60,000 nt of DNA from Diphasiastrum complanatum (GCA_029204225.1 CM055113.1:32078299-32138298); one strand, 5' to 3'. Shown: positions 21,463 through 33,339, counted from the stretch's first letter. A program made the numbers and translations. The notes: generated by a model not told the origin, from the letters alone.

Positions 21463-22080
21463 ATGTCTATGGCAAAATTTTTCCTCAAGACAGCACAAGA
21501 TTGGTACTATAATCAAGATGAAACTGAGCGTACAGATTGGGAGGTTGTTAAATGAGCCCTTATCACACGGTTCAAACCTCGGACTCTTCATAGAAGACCC
21601 TTTTCTACTTTTAAGTAAAATTAAAATGGGAAAGAGAGAAATGGTTCAAGATTACATTGAACGAGTGAAACGCCTCAGATCTGAGTGCGACCTGAGTTGA
21701 TTAACGAAAATGCCATGATTATGTGGTTTTTGTCAGGTTTACCTAAACGAATCAGACGTGAGCTGAAACGCCATAATGAGTATGCACTCTTGCAAAGTGC
21801 TATGGACAATGGAATTTGGGAGGAGGATGAAGATTCAGATGATGAGCCGAATATCAGTATGTTGTCTTATACAGCAGGGCAGACTACTATGACATCCAAC
21901 ACTACTGCAGAAATGATGCTCAATGAGTTCGAGAAACTCAGGAAGAACTAGCAGAAACAGATGAAAAAGTTGCAGTCACAATTTGATGAGAAGATCAAAG
22001 CATTGGAATATTTCCACGAAAAAGCGAACAAGGAATCTGAGAAGTTTGCAAAGACTTTTCCTACTAGAAAAAATGTCTGG
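21463..22080 (+). pseudogene. gypsy Gag, copy 2
   Basis: Identical in reading and stops to the copy 1 Gag at 17933-18550 except for one base near 22017 (ACG for ACA in the region after LRKN). The shared inactivating stops show that Gag was already dead before the tandem duplication. Confidence 0.8.
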
Positions 22081-22116
22081 TGAAGACCAGTAGCTCAGAA
22101 TAAATCAAGTATACCC

Positions 22117-22560
22117 TTGATGCCCTTGATGGTGGTCACCAGAGCACAGAAGCAGAAAGAACTAGTAGCGAATCCAGTACCTACTGATTCTATACCATTA
22201 ACTGATATAGCAACAACATCTGGAGTCTATCCCAATCTTTATGCAGAAAAAAGAAGATATCAGGATATGAGGCAGTGGATTAAACATCTGCAAGAGGAAG
22301 AGAAGCTTGAAGCTGCTAAAGCAACAACCGAAGTTCGTCCTTCACCACTGCAACCACCAAGAAATTCATGTATAGATATGAATGATCAGTTGCATCATCA
22401 TGAAGAACCATTCAAGATGACTGAATCGGAAGCGCTGCAAATAGAATTGCTCATGAATATTTTATCTAGTAAGATTAATATTCCATTGGGAGAGTTCCTG
22501 AAGTTCGTGCCAAAAGCAAAACAAGTCTTAGCCCAAAAGTTAGCTCAAGCAAAACCATAA
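22117..22560 (+). pseudogene. Gag-protease linker, copy 2
   Basis: The 147-codon frame is the same as at 18587-19030. No amino-acid difference was seen. Confidence 0.6.
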
Positions 22561-22628
22561 GTCCATCAAGAGCCACTTTTTTGTGCTGGATTTGAAGAAT
22601 CTAATGAAGTACTCCCTGTCGGAGCCAT

Positions 22629-23201
22629 TTGGGAAGTGAACAAAAGAATATCACCCTATCGATACAGCATAGACAATTTCCTAAGGAAGTAGCTGTGATA
22701 GATGGGGGTTCAGGAGTTAACCTGATTTTTACAAAGCTATGTGCAAAATGGGGCCTTACAAAGATCAAGCCTGCGACTTTTGCCATTAAGCTAGCTGATC
22801 AAACGACAGTTCGTCCGCGAGGAATGGTTGAAGATATACCTGTAAAAAATGCAGGAGTACAGTTCGTCATTACTTTTGTAGTAATGGACTTTCCAGAAGC
22901 ACCAAATTTTTATCGAGTCCTATTGGGACGTCCATGGTTACGAGTTGCGCAAGTAATTCATAACTGGGGTATCGAGAAAATCACTTTTGCAAATCGTGAA
23001 CGTGCAGTCAAAGTTGATCCTGCAACTTGGACTATCAAACTCGTGGTTCAAAAAAAGGATGATGATTCATCAACAATGGATCATACTTGTGACCGACCAG
23101 AGAAAAATTTGGGAGTTCATTACGATTCTCAAACGGATACTATCAACTGGAATGAAGCTCTTGCAACGATTGATTGTACAACAGGATATATGTGTCAATA
23201 G
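22629..23201 (+). pseudogene. retropepsin-like protease, copy 2
   Basis: Same 190-codon frame as copy 1, with active-site loop VIDGGSGVNLI and the terminal LLGRPWL. No difference was seen at protein level. Confidence 0.8.
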
Positions 23202-23560
23202 GATAATTAGACAGATTTGAGTGAGATTTCATTATTGGATCGAACCATGGATACACCGATCACTTTTCCATTGAATGTGCTGAATGTAGTTTGGATATCA
23301 AAAGAACCTATACCAGATCCGATTGAAGATGACCTCATACCTATGAGTCATGCCTTGACTTATGATGACAATGCAGAACTTACGGATGACCAGATTCTCA
23401 ATCATATGGATCCGACCAGATTTGGAGTGCACAATGTTCCTATTTTAAACGTTATACATTGGATGATGTGGTTATCATGTTACCTAAAGCACATCGTGAA
23501 CATGAAGAACACGTGTCATACTCGAAAGATGTTTAGGATGGCCCAACTAGGACACAACCA

Positions 23561-24801
23561 ATGAATCTTGCTGAACCAGGAGAACCAGAAAAGATTGTAC
23601 AAGTTGGTCCTGAACAGTATCAAGCACTCCACATGCTACTTACTAAGTATCAAGATTGCTTTGCATGGACTTATCAATATCTGAAGGGTATTCTTACGTC
23701 AGTTATTGAACATACCATACCTTTAGTAACTGATGCAGTTCCAAAGGTTACAAAGTTCTATCACTGTAATCCTAATGTTGCGGATCTGATAAAGAAAGAA
23801 CTGCAGATATTGCTTGACACCGATTTCATTTATGAGATCGAGCATATCGAGTGGATCTCACCGATTGTCATTGTTTCTAAGAAGAATGGAAAATTGAGAA
23901 TTTGTGTCAATCTCAAGGCTTTGAACAAAGTGACACGGAAGGATCACTTTCCGTTACCTTTTACTGAAAGCATTTTGGATCGCCTTGCTGGAGCGGAAGC
24001 TTATAGTTTCTTGGATGGATTTAGTGGTTACAACCAGGTTAAGATTGCACCCGCTGATCGTCACAAAACAGCTTTTGCAACAGAATGGGACACCTATGCT
24101 TACAAAGTAATGTCGTTTGGACTCTGTAATGCACCAAGTTCATTCCAAAGAGTAATGCAATTTGCTTTTAAAGATTATCTGCAGAAATTCCTTGAAATTT
24201 ACTTGGATGACCTGGGAGTCCATAGTACAGATACAGACCACCTAGATCCATTGGAGAAAGTATTTGAAAGATGTCGCAAATATCAAATTTTTCTAAATCC
24301 AGAAAAATGCTAGATATGGGTTTCCCGCAAAATTGTGCTTGGGCATGTGACTATTCTAAGCTCAAGATTATTGTGGAATTGCCACCGCCAACAACAATTC
24401 GTGGGGTTTATGTGTTTATGGGTCATGTGAACTACTATCAAATTTTTATTATCTTCTTTGCGGATTTAGCAAGACCTATATACAAACTGACTATTGTTCC
24501 TATTTGGATAGTAGAGGCATTACAAGCCTTTGAAAAATTAAAAAAAGCACTTACTTCAGCACCGATACTATGTTCTCTAGATTGGATGATTGAATTTCAT
24601 GTTCACACGGATGTCTCGATATATGCCATTGGATCAGTTTTGAGGCAGCCAGGTGATTATAAGAAGGATTATCCTATACGATTTGCAAGCAGACAACTTA
24701 CAGATCCAGAGAAGAATTATTCAACAATAGAGCGTGAGGCGTTAGCCATGATTTTTTCTGTTCGAAAATTTCATCAGTACCTCATAAAAACGCACTTTTG
24801 A
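23561..24801 (+). pseudogene. gypsy reverse transcriptase and partial RNase H, copy 2
   Basis: Here the two TAG codons of copy 1 are TGG (giving ATEWDTYAYKVMSFGLCNAP) and CAG, so RT is open through IYLDDLGVHS. It instead has its own TAG at 24309, where copy 1 has CAG. The same frameshift precedes ELPPPTTIRGVYVFMGHV. RNase H reads HTDVSIYAIGSVL, where the copy 1 DASK has become DVSI. It is cut at KTHF like copy 1. Confidence 0.9.
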
Positions 24802-25860
24802 ATTTTTAATCTCATCTTTACGCATAGCGGCAACAGAATGGTTAAATCATGATCAGTCTTTACAACTACGTCATGAAGTGTTGCACAGATTATGTGAAAC
24901 TCGATAGAAGATCATTTGGATATTGCGGTTAAATATTCCCATAGGACTGGGTATTTCCTATGTTGATACATCGTATTTGAACATCGGGATACTAACCAGT
25001 TCAAAACTGATATATCAACAAAGGATTATATCTATCCTAGGGGTCACACGTCTAGGTGAAATCATGAGATGTCCAGATCCTCTTATTTTGCCTATTATAA
25101 ATTATCATCATTCTCGAGATATTCAAATTCTAATCCTTTTCTAGAGAGTGAGTTGTGCTTCGAGGAAGTGAGAGAGTATTGTTATAAGAGAGACATGCCA
25201 CATATCACGAAATTCTGAGCTATCATCAGGGAAGATGTTCCACCCAAATCTTCTGCTAGGACCTGACATCCCTTATGTTAATCCATCTCACTTGAATATT
25301 TTCCTGTTAGTCGGGTTGAAAATCATGTATCGTCAGCGTATAGTATCTCTCTTGGGAGCAGCGAGACTTGAGGAGATAATGGAATCGATCGAGCCTTGCA
25401 TTTTACCCATCATAGATCTGAGGAGAACAAGACATGTCATAATTCTGATCTCATTCTTGAGGATAGAATGTTGAGGAAAACGTAGATGTTTCAGTACCAT
25501 ACCACCTTTCTCAGTTGCCACTACAATTCACTACTAAAAATAGGTTAGAGGTCTGTATGATAGACCTCGACTTTATACCGTCTTTTGGTGACATTTGTCA
25601 AGTTATCCGAGGGGGAACTACGAGCCACTATTTCTATTCTCTTGAGATAAATCCTTACCTATATCCTGGTGACATCTTGATCAAATTACAACATTGCGGA
25701 GATTGTAGTTACTTTGAAGTCCATGAGCTCACTGTTGATAGACTCTGGCACCTTACTGATGCTTTATTTACCCGCTATATAGAAGTGACACAACCTTTGC
25801 TAGAGATTCCATTACAATCATCAGGTTCGGCCAATAGTACAAATGCTTGAAATGGCTCAG
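24801..25860 (+). pseudogene. unrecognised open frames with an internal paralogous repeat
   Basis: Two neighbouring frames at 24923-25144 and 25235-25474 encode related peptides. Compare GISYVDTSYLNI..QRIISILGVTRLGEIM..ILPIINYHH with DIPYVNPSHLNI..QRIVSLLGAARLEEIM..ILPIIDLRR. A third frame at 25515-25850 (LEVCMIDLDFIPSFGDICQV; YPGDILIKLQHCGDCSYFEV) follows. I know no family for them. They could be an extra open reading frame region of the Athila-like element, or a decayed host gene. Confidence 0.4.
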
Positions 25861-26560
25861 AGAAAGCGAACTTCAATGAGTATGATTGGGGAGTAGTTAA
25901 CAAGTTCCATAGGCAAGTGAGATAGAAATGCGATTAAGAGTGATTGTATGCCCCTTCATCAGCTATATCTCTAGAGGATTGGAAACCCTCTATTAACTGT
26001 GAAGGCACAGTTTGGTTGATAAAATGTGTCTGGAATCGCTAGTTTAGAATAGAGTTTGAGACATGTACAGCCATCCTCGTAGCAGCACTTCCAGTGCTGC
26101 TGCACCCTGTTAAGTTATTCCCTCCCCTACGTTGATCCCATGGTGTGGAAAAAGCCTAACATAGTTTTCAAAGCATTGACAAAGAAAGTAAGATTAGAAA
26201 AAGACAATAGGCATATGAATGCGTTATTGTAAACTAATGCTTGTTTTTTTACAAGCTCATTCCAAGCTTATCCAATCTCATGAATATGACTCAAAACTCT
26301 TCCAAGTTTTCATTTGCATGTTGCATTCCTCTTTTAGTTTTCCATAACATCACTCATATGAACCATTATTAAATTTGATGACAAATTTTCCATTTATAAT
26401 TATCAAAGTTTCAAAATGGTTTCATCTATGTTTGTAGCAATGTGGAATGGAGAACTATCCTTCGTTTGGGTAGGAGTTGCTAGCAAAATCTTTCTCTTTC
26501 TTCTTTAATTTCATAAGTTAAGAAGTGAATGAATTTACAATCCTTTAACAAAAACAAATT

Positions 26561-26785
26561 CCTCTTTAATGTAAAATTAACTTCCCTTCACAAAAACCAG
26601 AATTCGTGGCCTATTTGCACTCATCCAAGGCTCAAGTAGACTAAAAATCAGATTTGAAATTTTTTGAAGTTTTGTGAAGGTCACTGAAGTTCTGTGAAAA
26701 AAATTAAAATTTGAAAATGATAAGTAAAACAATTTTCCCTTTAATGTAGAATTAACTTCCCGTCACAAAAACCAGAATTTTTTCG
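26561..26785. repeat. diverged direct repeat of about 50 bp
   Basis: The phrase CTTTAATGTAAAATTAACTT followed by CCC(T/G)TCACAAAAACCAGAATT occurs near 26565 and again, with a few changes, near 26739. The spacing is about 174 bp, in otherwise gene-free AT-rich DNA (25860-26890). Confidence 0.7.
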
Positions 26786-26895
26786 CATTGGAATGCTCTA
26801 CTTAGAGTTCTTCGATATTTACAATCGACACAAAATTATTACATTTGTTATGGTGGAAATTTGAACGATGATTCAAATATCCTTCTTCAAGGTTT

Positions 26896-27359
26896 TACAG
26901 TGCAGATTGGAGTGGAGATGTCGACATGAGAAATTCGACATCAGGTTATGTCTTTGTATTCAGCAAGGGTCTTGTCTCTTGGAACAATGAGAAGCAAAAT
27001 TCAACTGCATTATCTTTGACAGAGGCCGAATACATAGTCGCTACACATGTTGCAAAAGAAGCTATCTGGTTAAGGCGTCTATTGTCGGAGACCTTAATCT
27101 TAGTCAGTTACAAGCAACTTCCATCTTTTGTGACAATTAAAGTACAACTATGGTATATGTTAGTCCCAAGTATCATTCTCAGAGCAAGCACATTGAAATA
27201 AATTATCATTTCGTCAGAGACAAAGTACTCGAAAACGAGATCATTCTAATCTTTTGCAAAAAAAAGTTCATGACAATGGATATATTTATGAAAGCATTAT
27301 CATTGGACAATCATTCTAAGTTTAGTAGTATGCTTAACTCAATACCTCAATTTCTATAA
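26896..27359 (+). pseudogene. copia element A: RNase H end
   Basis: The frame reads YSADWSGDVDMRNSTSGYVF, LVSWNNEKQNSTALSLTEAE and AKEAIWLRRLL, the Ty1/copia RNase H with catalytic D, E and D neighbourhoods. After a frameshift at about 27090 the second frame gives SQSKHIEINYHFVRDKV. A TAA interrupts the CDN(Q)ST block. Everything upstream of RNase H is missing. It is followed directly by a polypurine tract and an LTR. Confidence 0.85.
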
Positions 27360-27367
27360 GTTCACAT

Positions 27368-27377
27368 TAAGGAGGAG
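27368..27377 (+). other. polypurine tract of copia A
   Basis: AAGGAGGAG immediately precedes the LTR start (TATTAG, degenerate from TGTTAG). This is the canonical plus-strand priming position for copia elements. Confidence 0.65.
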
Positions 27378-28050
27378 TATTAGATTTCAATGAGAATAGT
27401 CAAGTCGACAATTATAGTGAAACACAACTTCAACTTATGAAGGGAACTAATCGCAACCTGTAGGGAGTCGTCAAATCTCGTAAGTTATCACTTATGAGTG
27501 AGCTAATGGCAACAGAACGAGGGTCTCCATCAAACACCGTAAGTCCCGCTCTTACGATCTCCTACGAAGGAAAATATCTCAATGAAGTCCATGAAACGGC
27601 AGCTGACCCTTCATCGTCCAACACTGTGAGTCACGATTTGCGGTCATCAACGAAGTCCATGAAATGGCAACTGACCCTTCACCATCCAACATTGTGAGTC
27701 ACGACTTGCGGTCATCAATGAAGTTGATGAACGACAGTGGACCAAACAAGGTGAGGTATTACTTACGATCACCTATGAAGTTGACTAACACTCACCTATG
27801 GAGTGAACGAACGACTTACGTAGGAACTGCAGACAGGCTATGGCTAAAACGGTACCACACTTTCAAGCTCCTGGCACGTACAAAGGAGATCGTTCTTCTG
27901 TACTTCTTCACGTCTTCACGATGCTCCAATAACCGATCTACAGATCATATTCAACGGCTGTAAATGATCTTTTAAACTGTAATTAGAATAACTAAATATC
28001 CTCTAACAACTATATATACATCTGAATGACTTGAAGAAAAACAAGGAGAG
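27378..28050 (+). mobile_element. copia LTR (mainly U3) shared by elements A and B
   Basis: The stretch starts at the polypurine tract of copia A and has a TATA box ACTATATATA at about 28008. Only about 45 bp later the Gag of copia B begins. About 55 bp near 27490-27545 (GAGCTAATGGCAACAGAACG) match the LTR at 36153-36508 (GAGCTAATGGCAATAGAACG). R, U5 and a normal leader seem deleted. A blurred TGGGCAATCAACAGAG near 28062 may be a relic tRNA-Met primer site. Confidence 0.6.
27581..27728. repeat. 68-bp tandem repeat inside the LTR
   Basis: Units start at 27581, 27649 and 27717 (the third is partial). Each opens with AA(T/C)GAAGTCCATGAAA and contains GTGAGTCACGA(T/C)TTGCGGTC. There are a few substitutions between units. 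LTR U3 repeats of this type often carry enhancer-like elements. Confidence 0.9.
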
Positions 28051-28059
28051 AGATCAAGA

Positions 28060-28740
28060 GTGTGGGCAATCAACAGAGTGATCAAATGCTACGAGACTTC
28101 AGATGTATCGATTCACCTCTTTCTAAGGAAGAAGGTACTAACACTCAGAATGAGCAAAGGCACCTTAGTCAGTGATCACTTGAACAAGTTTAAACAATTG
28201 CTAAATCAACTTGCTGCCATAGTTTCCTATCTCAGAAGAAGACTCAATGATGTCTCTTCTCGCCAGTTTTCCATCCTCCTAAGACAACTTAGTATTGCTT
28301 CTGAGCAATACTCCTGCATTGTCTCTCTAGAAGTTGCCAACAAGCCAATTGTAGAAAGAAGTCAGGAGAAAGAGCTTGTCTACATCAATGAGTACCAAAT
28401 CAATGGCATTGTACTCAAACAAGCAGCAGTCCAAGAAGAAGAAAAGCTTCAAGGACAAGAAGACAACGGCGGAGCAGCCAGTTACATCGCAACAACAACA
28501 TCAGTAGCACAGTCAACTATCATCCAAGACCAAGCTCTTTTGCAAGTATTGCAAAAGAACCAATAACGACATAAAGGATTGTTGCATCCTCAAGTATAAT
28601 GAAGCGAGGAAGAAGATGCAGCACCACCAAGAAGGAAACTCTGACACAGTTAGAAATCCACAACAAGATGACAAGGCGCTGATGGTACAAGATCAACCTA
28701 GTAGAGATGCCCATCATTGGTGTCTTGATCAAGTGCTTCG
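28060..28740 (+). pseudogene. copia element B: Gag with damaged zinc knuckle
   Basis: The Gag frame reads SIHLFLRKKVLTLRMSKGT, VSDHLNKFKQLLNQLAA and LRQLSIASEQYSCIVSLEVA, the UBN2-type copia Gag. A frameshift just before its end at 28566 moves the continuation to another frame. There TKLFCKYCKRTNNDIKDCC gives a CCHC knuckle in which the His position is Asn. Gag binds genomic RNA, and this copy could not coordinate zinc normally. Confidence 0.8.
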
Positions 28741-28746
28741 CAGCAC

Positions 28747-30249
28747 ATGATGCCATGTAAAGACTTATTTTCTACACTCACAACAACGAAATCAAAGTAC
28801 ATCTTTTTCTACGACTCAAATTCACACCAAGTCGAAGGTGACGACATCACTAGGCAGTTAAATGGTGTACTTTATGTACCCAAATTAACAAAGAACTTAT
28901 TATCTATTAGCAAGATCATTGATCAAGGCTATAGAGCTTTGTTTACTACTAGTCGATGTACTATTTTTGATTAGAACTCAAAAGAAATTTTCTCTGCACA
29001 AAGAGAAGAAAATTTGTATATTTTGAGTCACGATTTTGCACTTTCTATGAGTTGTACAGATGCTAATGTCTGGCATCAAAGATTAGGTCATTTAAAAATG
29101 CGTTCAATCTTATACATGCATCATAACAAAATGGTCAAGGACATGAATATTAATGCTGTTACTATAGCTAATCAGATTGTTTGTGAAAATTGTTTACTAG
29201 GAAACCAACCTAGAACAAGATTTCCAAGAGGACAAGCCAAAAGGGCAAAGTCCATTTTGTCACTAATACACAGTGACCTCTGTGGTCCTATGAGCGTACC
29301 TTCTCTAGGTCAAGCTCTGTATTTTATTACTTTCATTGATGCCTACTCCCAATTTACCAAAGTCATGTTCATTAAGAACAAGTCAGAAGCATTTAGTTGC
29401 TTCAAGGATTTCAAGCAATATACTGAGAATCAAACTGGTCAGAGAATCAAGGCCCTATGGTCTGATTCAAGAGGAGAGTATCTATCAAATGAAATGAAGG
29501 ACTACATATCGTCATGTGGCGTGCACCATCAGTTTTCTACTAGCTACACTCCACAATAGAACAATGTAGCTGAGCGGAAGAACCGTACATTATTAGAAGC
29601 TGCACGATCCATGATTGTCAATGCTCATTTGCCCCAAACCTTTTGGACAGAAGTGATCTCTACAACCAGCTATCTACAAAACTATTCTAGCATGAAGGCA
29701 GTTGATTCCAAGACTTCTTTTGAAGCCTACTATGGTTACAAACCAAGTCTAAAACACCTACATGTTTTTGGATGTCTCTGCTATGCACAAGTACCATCTG
29801 ATCTGAGGAAGAAGTTGGACCCAGTAAGTTGTAAATACATCTTTATCGGCTATTCAGCATCACACAAAGCATATCGTATATACGATGTTGTTACAAGTCA
29901 GATCTTAGTCAGTCACGACGTTGTCTCTCTTGAAGACAAATATCATGACTTCAAGCAGATGCAGCCAATGCAGGATTCTGTCATAGCAGCTCCACTCTCC
30001 ATCGATAGGCATCGATCTACGACTGTTCAAACAAAGAAGTTTATCCCAACAGCTCCACTTACCATCGATGGGCCTAGATCCACAATTGTTCAAACACAAG
30101 CTGATATGATCCCAGTCATGCACCGAGGAGAATCGTACGCTCAAACTCCTACAGTTCGAAGGTTTGCAAGACAACAGTAGCTACCTGATCACTTTGTGCC
30201 TCAGACTTTTATCAGTCATGACGAACCTGCCTCTATAGCGGAAGCACTA
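28747..30249 (+). pseudogene. copia element B: pre-integrase and integrase
   Basis: Blocks in order: NGVLYVPKLTKNLLSISKI, a TAG at about 28972, VWHQRLGHLKMRSILYMHHN and CENCLLGNQPR (the HHCC zinc-binding domain), IHSDLCGPMSVPSLG (first catalytic Asp), LWSDSRGEYLS (second Asp, with Ser-Arg for the usual Asn-Gly), a TAG at 29558 in place of a Gln codon, NNVAERKNRTLLEAARSM (catalytic Glu), and the C-terminal FGCLCYAQVP and KYIFIGYS blocks. The protease active site (DSGA) is missing. The coding sequence stops at 30249, where another LTR element is inserted, and resumes at 34588 in the same frame. Confidence 0.9.
30245..30249 (+). other. target-site duplication CACTA, left
   Basis: Five bases CACTA flank the inserted element on the left and recur at 34588-34592. 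Removing the insert restores the copia reading AEALSMPDADKW. Confidence 0.95.
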
Positions 30250-31481
30250 TGTAGCGCAGACATCCCAAAGGGAGCCGGGAACCACGACTTAGCTTCCCAG
30301 CCTTCAACTCTTGCCATCCAAACCCAATTGACATACAAGAAGCCAACTCACCAACAACGATCAGACTTAACCAACTTGAAGTTCTGAAAACTAACATTGA
30401 GATCCAACCTGGTGCCATGCCAGATCGGGGGTCCGGATGTGGGTGACTTCCCTCCGAGCAAGCCGCCCGACATACATCAAATTTAACCAACTCGAAGCTT
30501 CGTTACAAATGAGTAACATCCATTTTAAGCAAGCGGTCCGATGTACATCAGACTTAACCAGCTGAAAGCTTCGTCACGAGCACTGGAAGCCAACCTGGCG
30601 CCACACTAGACTGGACAGCCATAAACATGTAACTTCCACCCCAGCAAGCCATCCAACTCAGACGACAGGTTAGAGCCCGTTTCCCAAGAGCTTAACCCAT
30701 TCACGTTCATGCAAGGAACACTCAAAACCACAAGCCGCGACAGATATGGAGACAACCAGTTCATGGACCAAATGGTCCCGACAGCATACCGCTGGCGCCA
30801 CAGACCGAATGGTCCCGACGGCATACCGCTGGCGTCCCGAGATACAACCCTCAGCTATGTGCCAACTTAAAAATTTTGAAGTGGCCTTACAATTGGCGCT
30901 TTTACTGAACACTGAAACCCAGAAGGTAATCAGAGTCAGTTTGAGGAAAATCCCACTTTATTGATAAATCTGAGAAGGTTACATTTCAAGTTTGTGACCG
31001 ACCCTAGTCTCCGGGGCGCTAGCATGCCGAGGCGAGAGCCATGACAACATTCCAGCAAGAGAGGCTAAGACTTGGTTGGAGCTCGCCCTGAGTCGCAACC
31101 CGCACTCCCCTATAGTATTGGTGGGATTCGGCACCCCCCCTCATACCAAGCACTCTACCCAGGCTGGTAAAGCACATTTTTCTCTCTCTAAGATTTTCTC
31201 TTTCTAGAAAGTCATTTCCTCTCTCTAGATTTTATTGATCCCCAGGCTTCCTTTAATCATGCCTAGATCGTGTGAGGTGATTGCACATCGATCTGAGCTC
31301 TCTGGACTTCGCTAGAACCGATCAAAGATTTTCAGCCATAAGAACTTGGCGCCGGCTGGATTCGGGTCACAGTGGCGCCAGCGCTGTTGGCGTCGGGAGC
31401 ATCAGGGGCGCTGCTTGTGCCGGGGACAATGCTTGCGCCAGTGGCACCGGAATTAAAGCTTATGAAAATAGCTTTACAACA
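30250..31481 (-). repeat. 3' LTR of the LARD-like element
   Basis: On the plus strand it starts TGTAGCGCAGACATCCC and ends GCTTTACAACA. On the element's own strand it opens TGTTGTAAAGC. It is long and comparatively GC-rich, with repeated GGCGCC-type words near its element-5' end (31350-31450). Confidence 0.9.
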
Positions 31482-31500
31482 TCCACCCCACCTTTATAAA
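31482..31500 (-). other. polypurine tract of the LARD-like element
   Basis: On the minus strand AAAGGTGGGGTGGA directly precedes the 3' LTR start TGTTG. Confidence 0.8.
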
Positions 31501-32859
31501 ATCTGATGTCCTCATCAGATGTCAGATTAAAGTAAAGGTGTCTCCCAATTAAAATAACTATACATTTAAGCTACTTGGCACAGTACTCAATTTACTGGCC
31601 ACTTTTTATTAACATTGAAGTTGGCACGCCACAAGTCGGAGGCTCAGCTCTTTGTAATGAAAAATTACATAACTTGAAAATATCTCTTTGTCTGGGAAAA
31701 GCGTAGATTTGATATCGCTTTCGTAAAATGCAAGAACCGTATTAACTGGTGACAGAGGTCTTTCTTTGAAATGTTCGCCCCTATCGTTTCTGTCTTTCGA
31801 CTTTGGAACTCCTTTGAGCTCCTGATTTGTCCTTGATGCACTTTGTGTTGAGCTCCCTGAGCTCCAGATTTGATCAGTTCTGCACAGGTATCAAGGCTCC
31901 CTGAGCCAAAGGATTTATCGTTTGATTGCCCACTTTGTGGTCCACTCTGTGCCTTGTTGCTTCTGCACCTTGGTTTCTCTCCTTGTCCCAACCTGATCTT
32001 GATACTTCTCCATCTTGGCTCTTTAAGGTAGGCAAAGATTGAGTACTCCGCAATGCACCTCTCACTTAGCCATTAGGGCCCTTTTTGGACTCAAAAAGGG
32101 GCTCTTCCTTGCCTAAACAGGTTTGTTAATCATAATTAGTTTAGTGTTAATCAATCCTACGTGGCACTTTTACCTTGGGTTACCACGTAGGGTGAGCAAG
32201 AGTTAAGGGCTAAATATAGGTCCCATCATCCATAGACTTTTGTAGGTACTTTGTAAGGCAACACTAGCATATTCATTGTCTTGGTTCCAATAGGACAACA
32301 GCTAGGGCTCTAGGTGGGACATAGACTTGCAGGCCTCATTTAATGCCCAAGTACATTTCAAATTTGAAAATTGCTTATGAATTTTAATCAACCCACTTCT
32401 GTGTCCCCCTTCACATTCAAACTAAGACTACCTCACTTTCATTAGCCTTTCACATACCGAATAATTTATTTTTTTCAAATGGATATTATTTTTTTCAAAA
32501 TTGGCCTTCAGGATACATTTTCATTTCACCATGGATTTAGTCTGTTTGACCTCAGAACCTCAAAAAAGGTGTTTATAAGTCAATTTGCTTTTATTAGTTG
32601 CAAACAGAAATATATTCCGGAGGCCAGTTTTTCGTTTTTTTTGGTCCGAAATCGTGATTTTTGGTCGTTTCGCTTCATCAGAAGGCCAAAAATTGCGTTT
32701 CAGACCAATTTTTTTTTTTTTTTTCAAAATCACGCTTAGGCGCGATTTTGGGTTGTTTGACCAAGTAACAAAGACAAGGTCCCCCTTTGGGATGGTCCTG
32801 CCAACGGACCTTTGCCTGGCCGCGCCCACACAAATCGATCACAGAATCAGCCCACATAG

Positions 32860-33300
32860 GACACCCCTCCAACTATCCGTGCTTTCACCATTAAGCAGCA
32901 CATTGCCTCAGTCACGCCCCACCACTTTTTGGTCGATAGCCCTTATAGCTAAATGATCGGCAGCTATCCCGCACCGGCAGCTAACCACCTGTGCTTTACA
33001 CCCGAATTCGAGCAACATCTCTGTATCAATGGTTAACCCGTACAGTTCGAATATGTCGCCCCGCACCCCACAAGGTACAAACTATGCTTTCACCTACCTA
33101 GGCAGCACTTTGCCTCATCCGTCCTACGTGCAGACAGTGCCAGGCCCGAACCGCGAGAACTGACCGTGCTTACACCTCAAGGGCAACACTTTGACTCATC
33201 AAGTCCCCCGTTCTGTCGACCACCCCGACCGTGGACACACCCGTGCTTACACTGTGGGCAGCACCTTGCACAACAGTTGTCTTGATGAACCCCAAACTGT
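32860..33300. repeat. degenerate tandem units in the LARD leader
   Basis: The phrase (C)CGTGCTTACACC, then (G)GGCAGCAC(T)TTGCCTCA, recurs near 32878, 33082, 33168 and 33242, with a weaker copy near 32990. The units are 75-100 bp apart and lie just downstream (element sense) of the primer site, where packaging or dimerisation signals are expected. Confidence 0.65.
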
Positions 33301-33339
33301 GGCCATTTTCGTGAGATCCGCATAGCTGACCGGCCAGTC

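Larger units (their letters stand above)
21271..24800 (+). mobile_element. Athila/Tat-like gag-pol block, tandem copy 2
   Basis: Second copy of the 3,530-bp unit. By eye its first 2.8 kb differs from copy 1 at three bases, while the last 0.7 kb differs at about 17. It has the same truncation at RNase H. After 24800 the sequence is unrelated (AATCTCATCTTTACGC). The two copies share old stops in gag. Confidence 0.9.

Noticed and set aside
32479-32956. Phe-rich frames in the LARD interior
   Set aside because: They depend on T-runs and show no retroelement motif. The element has noncoding character.
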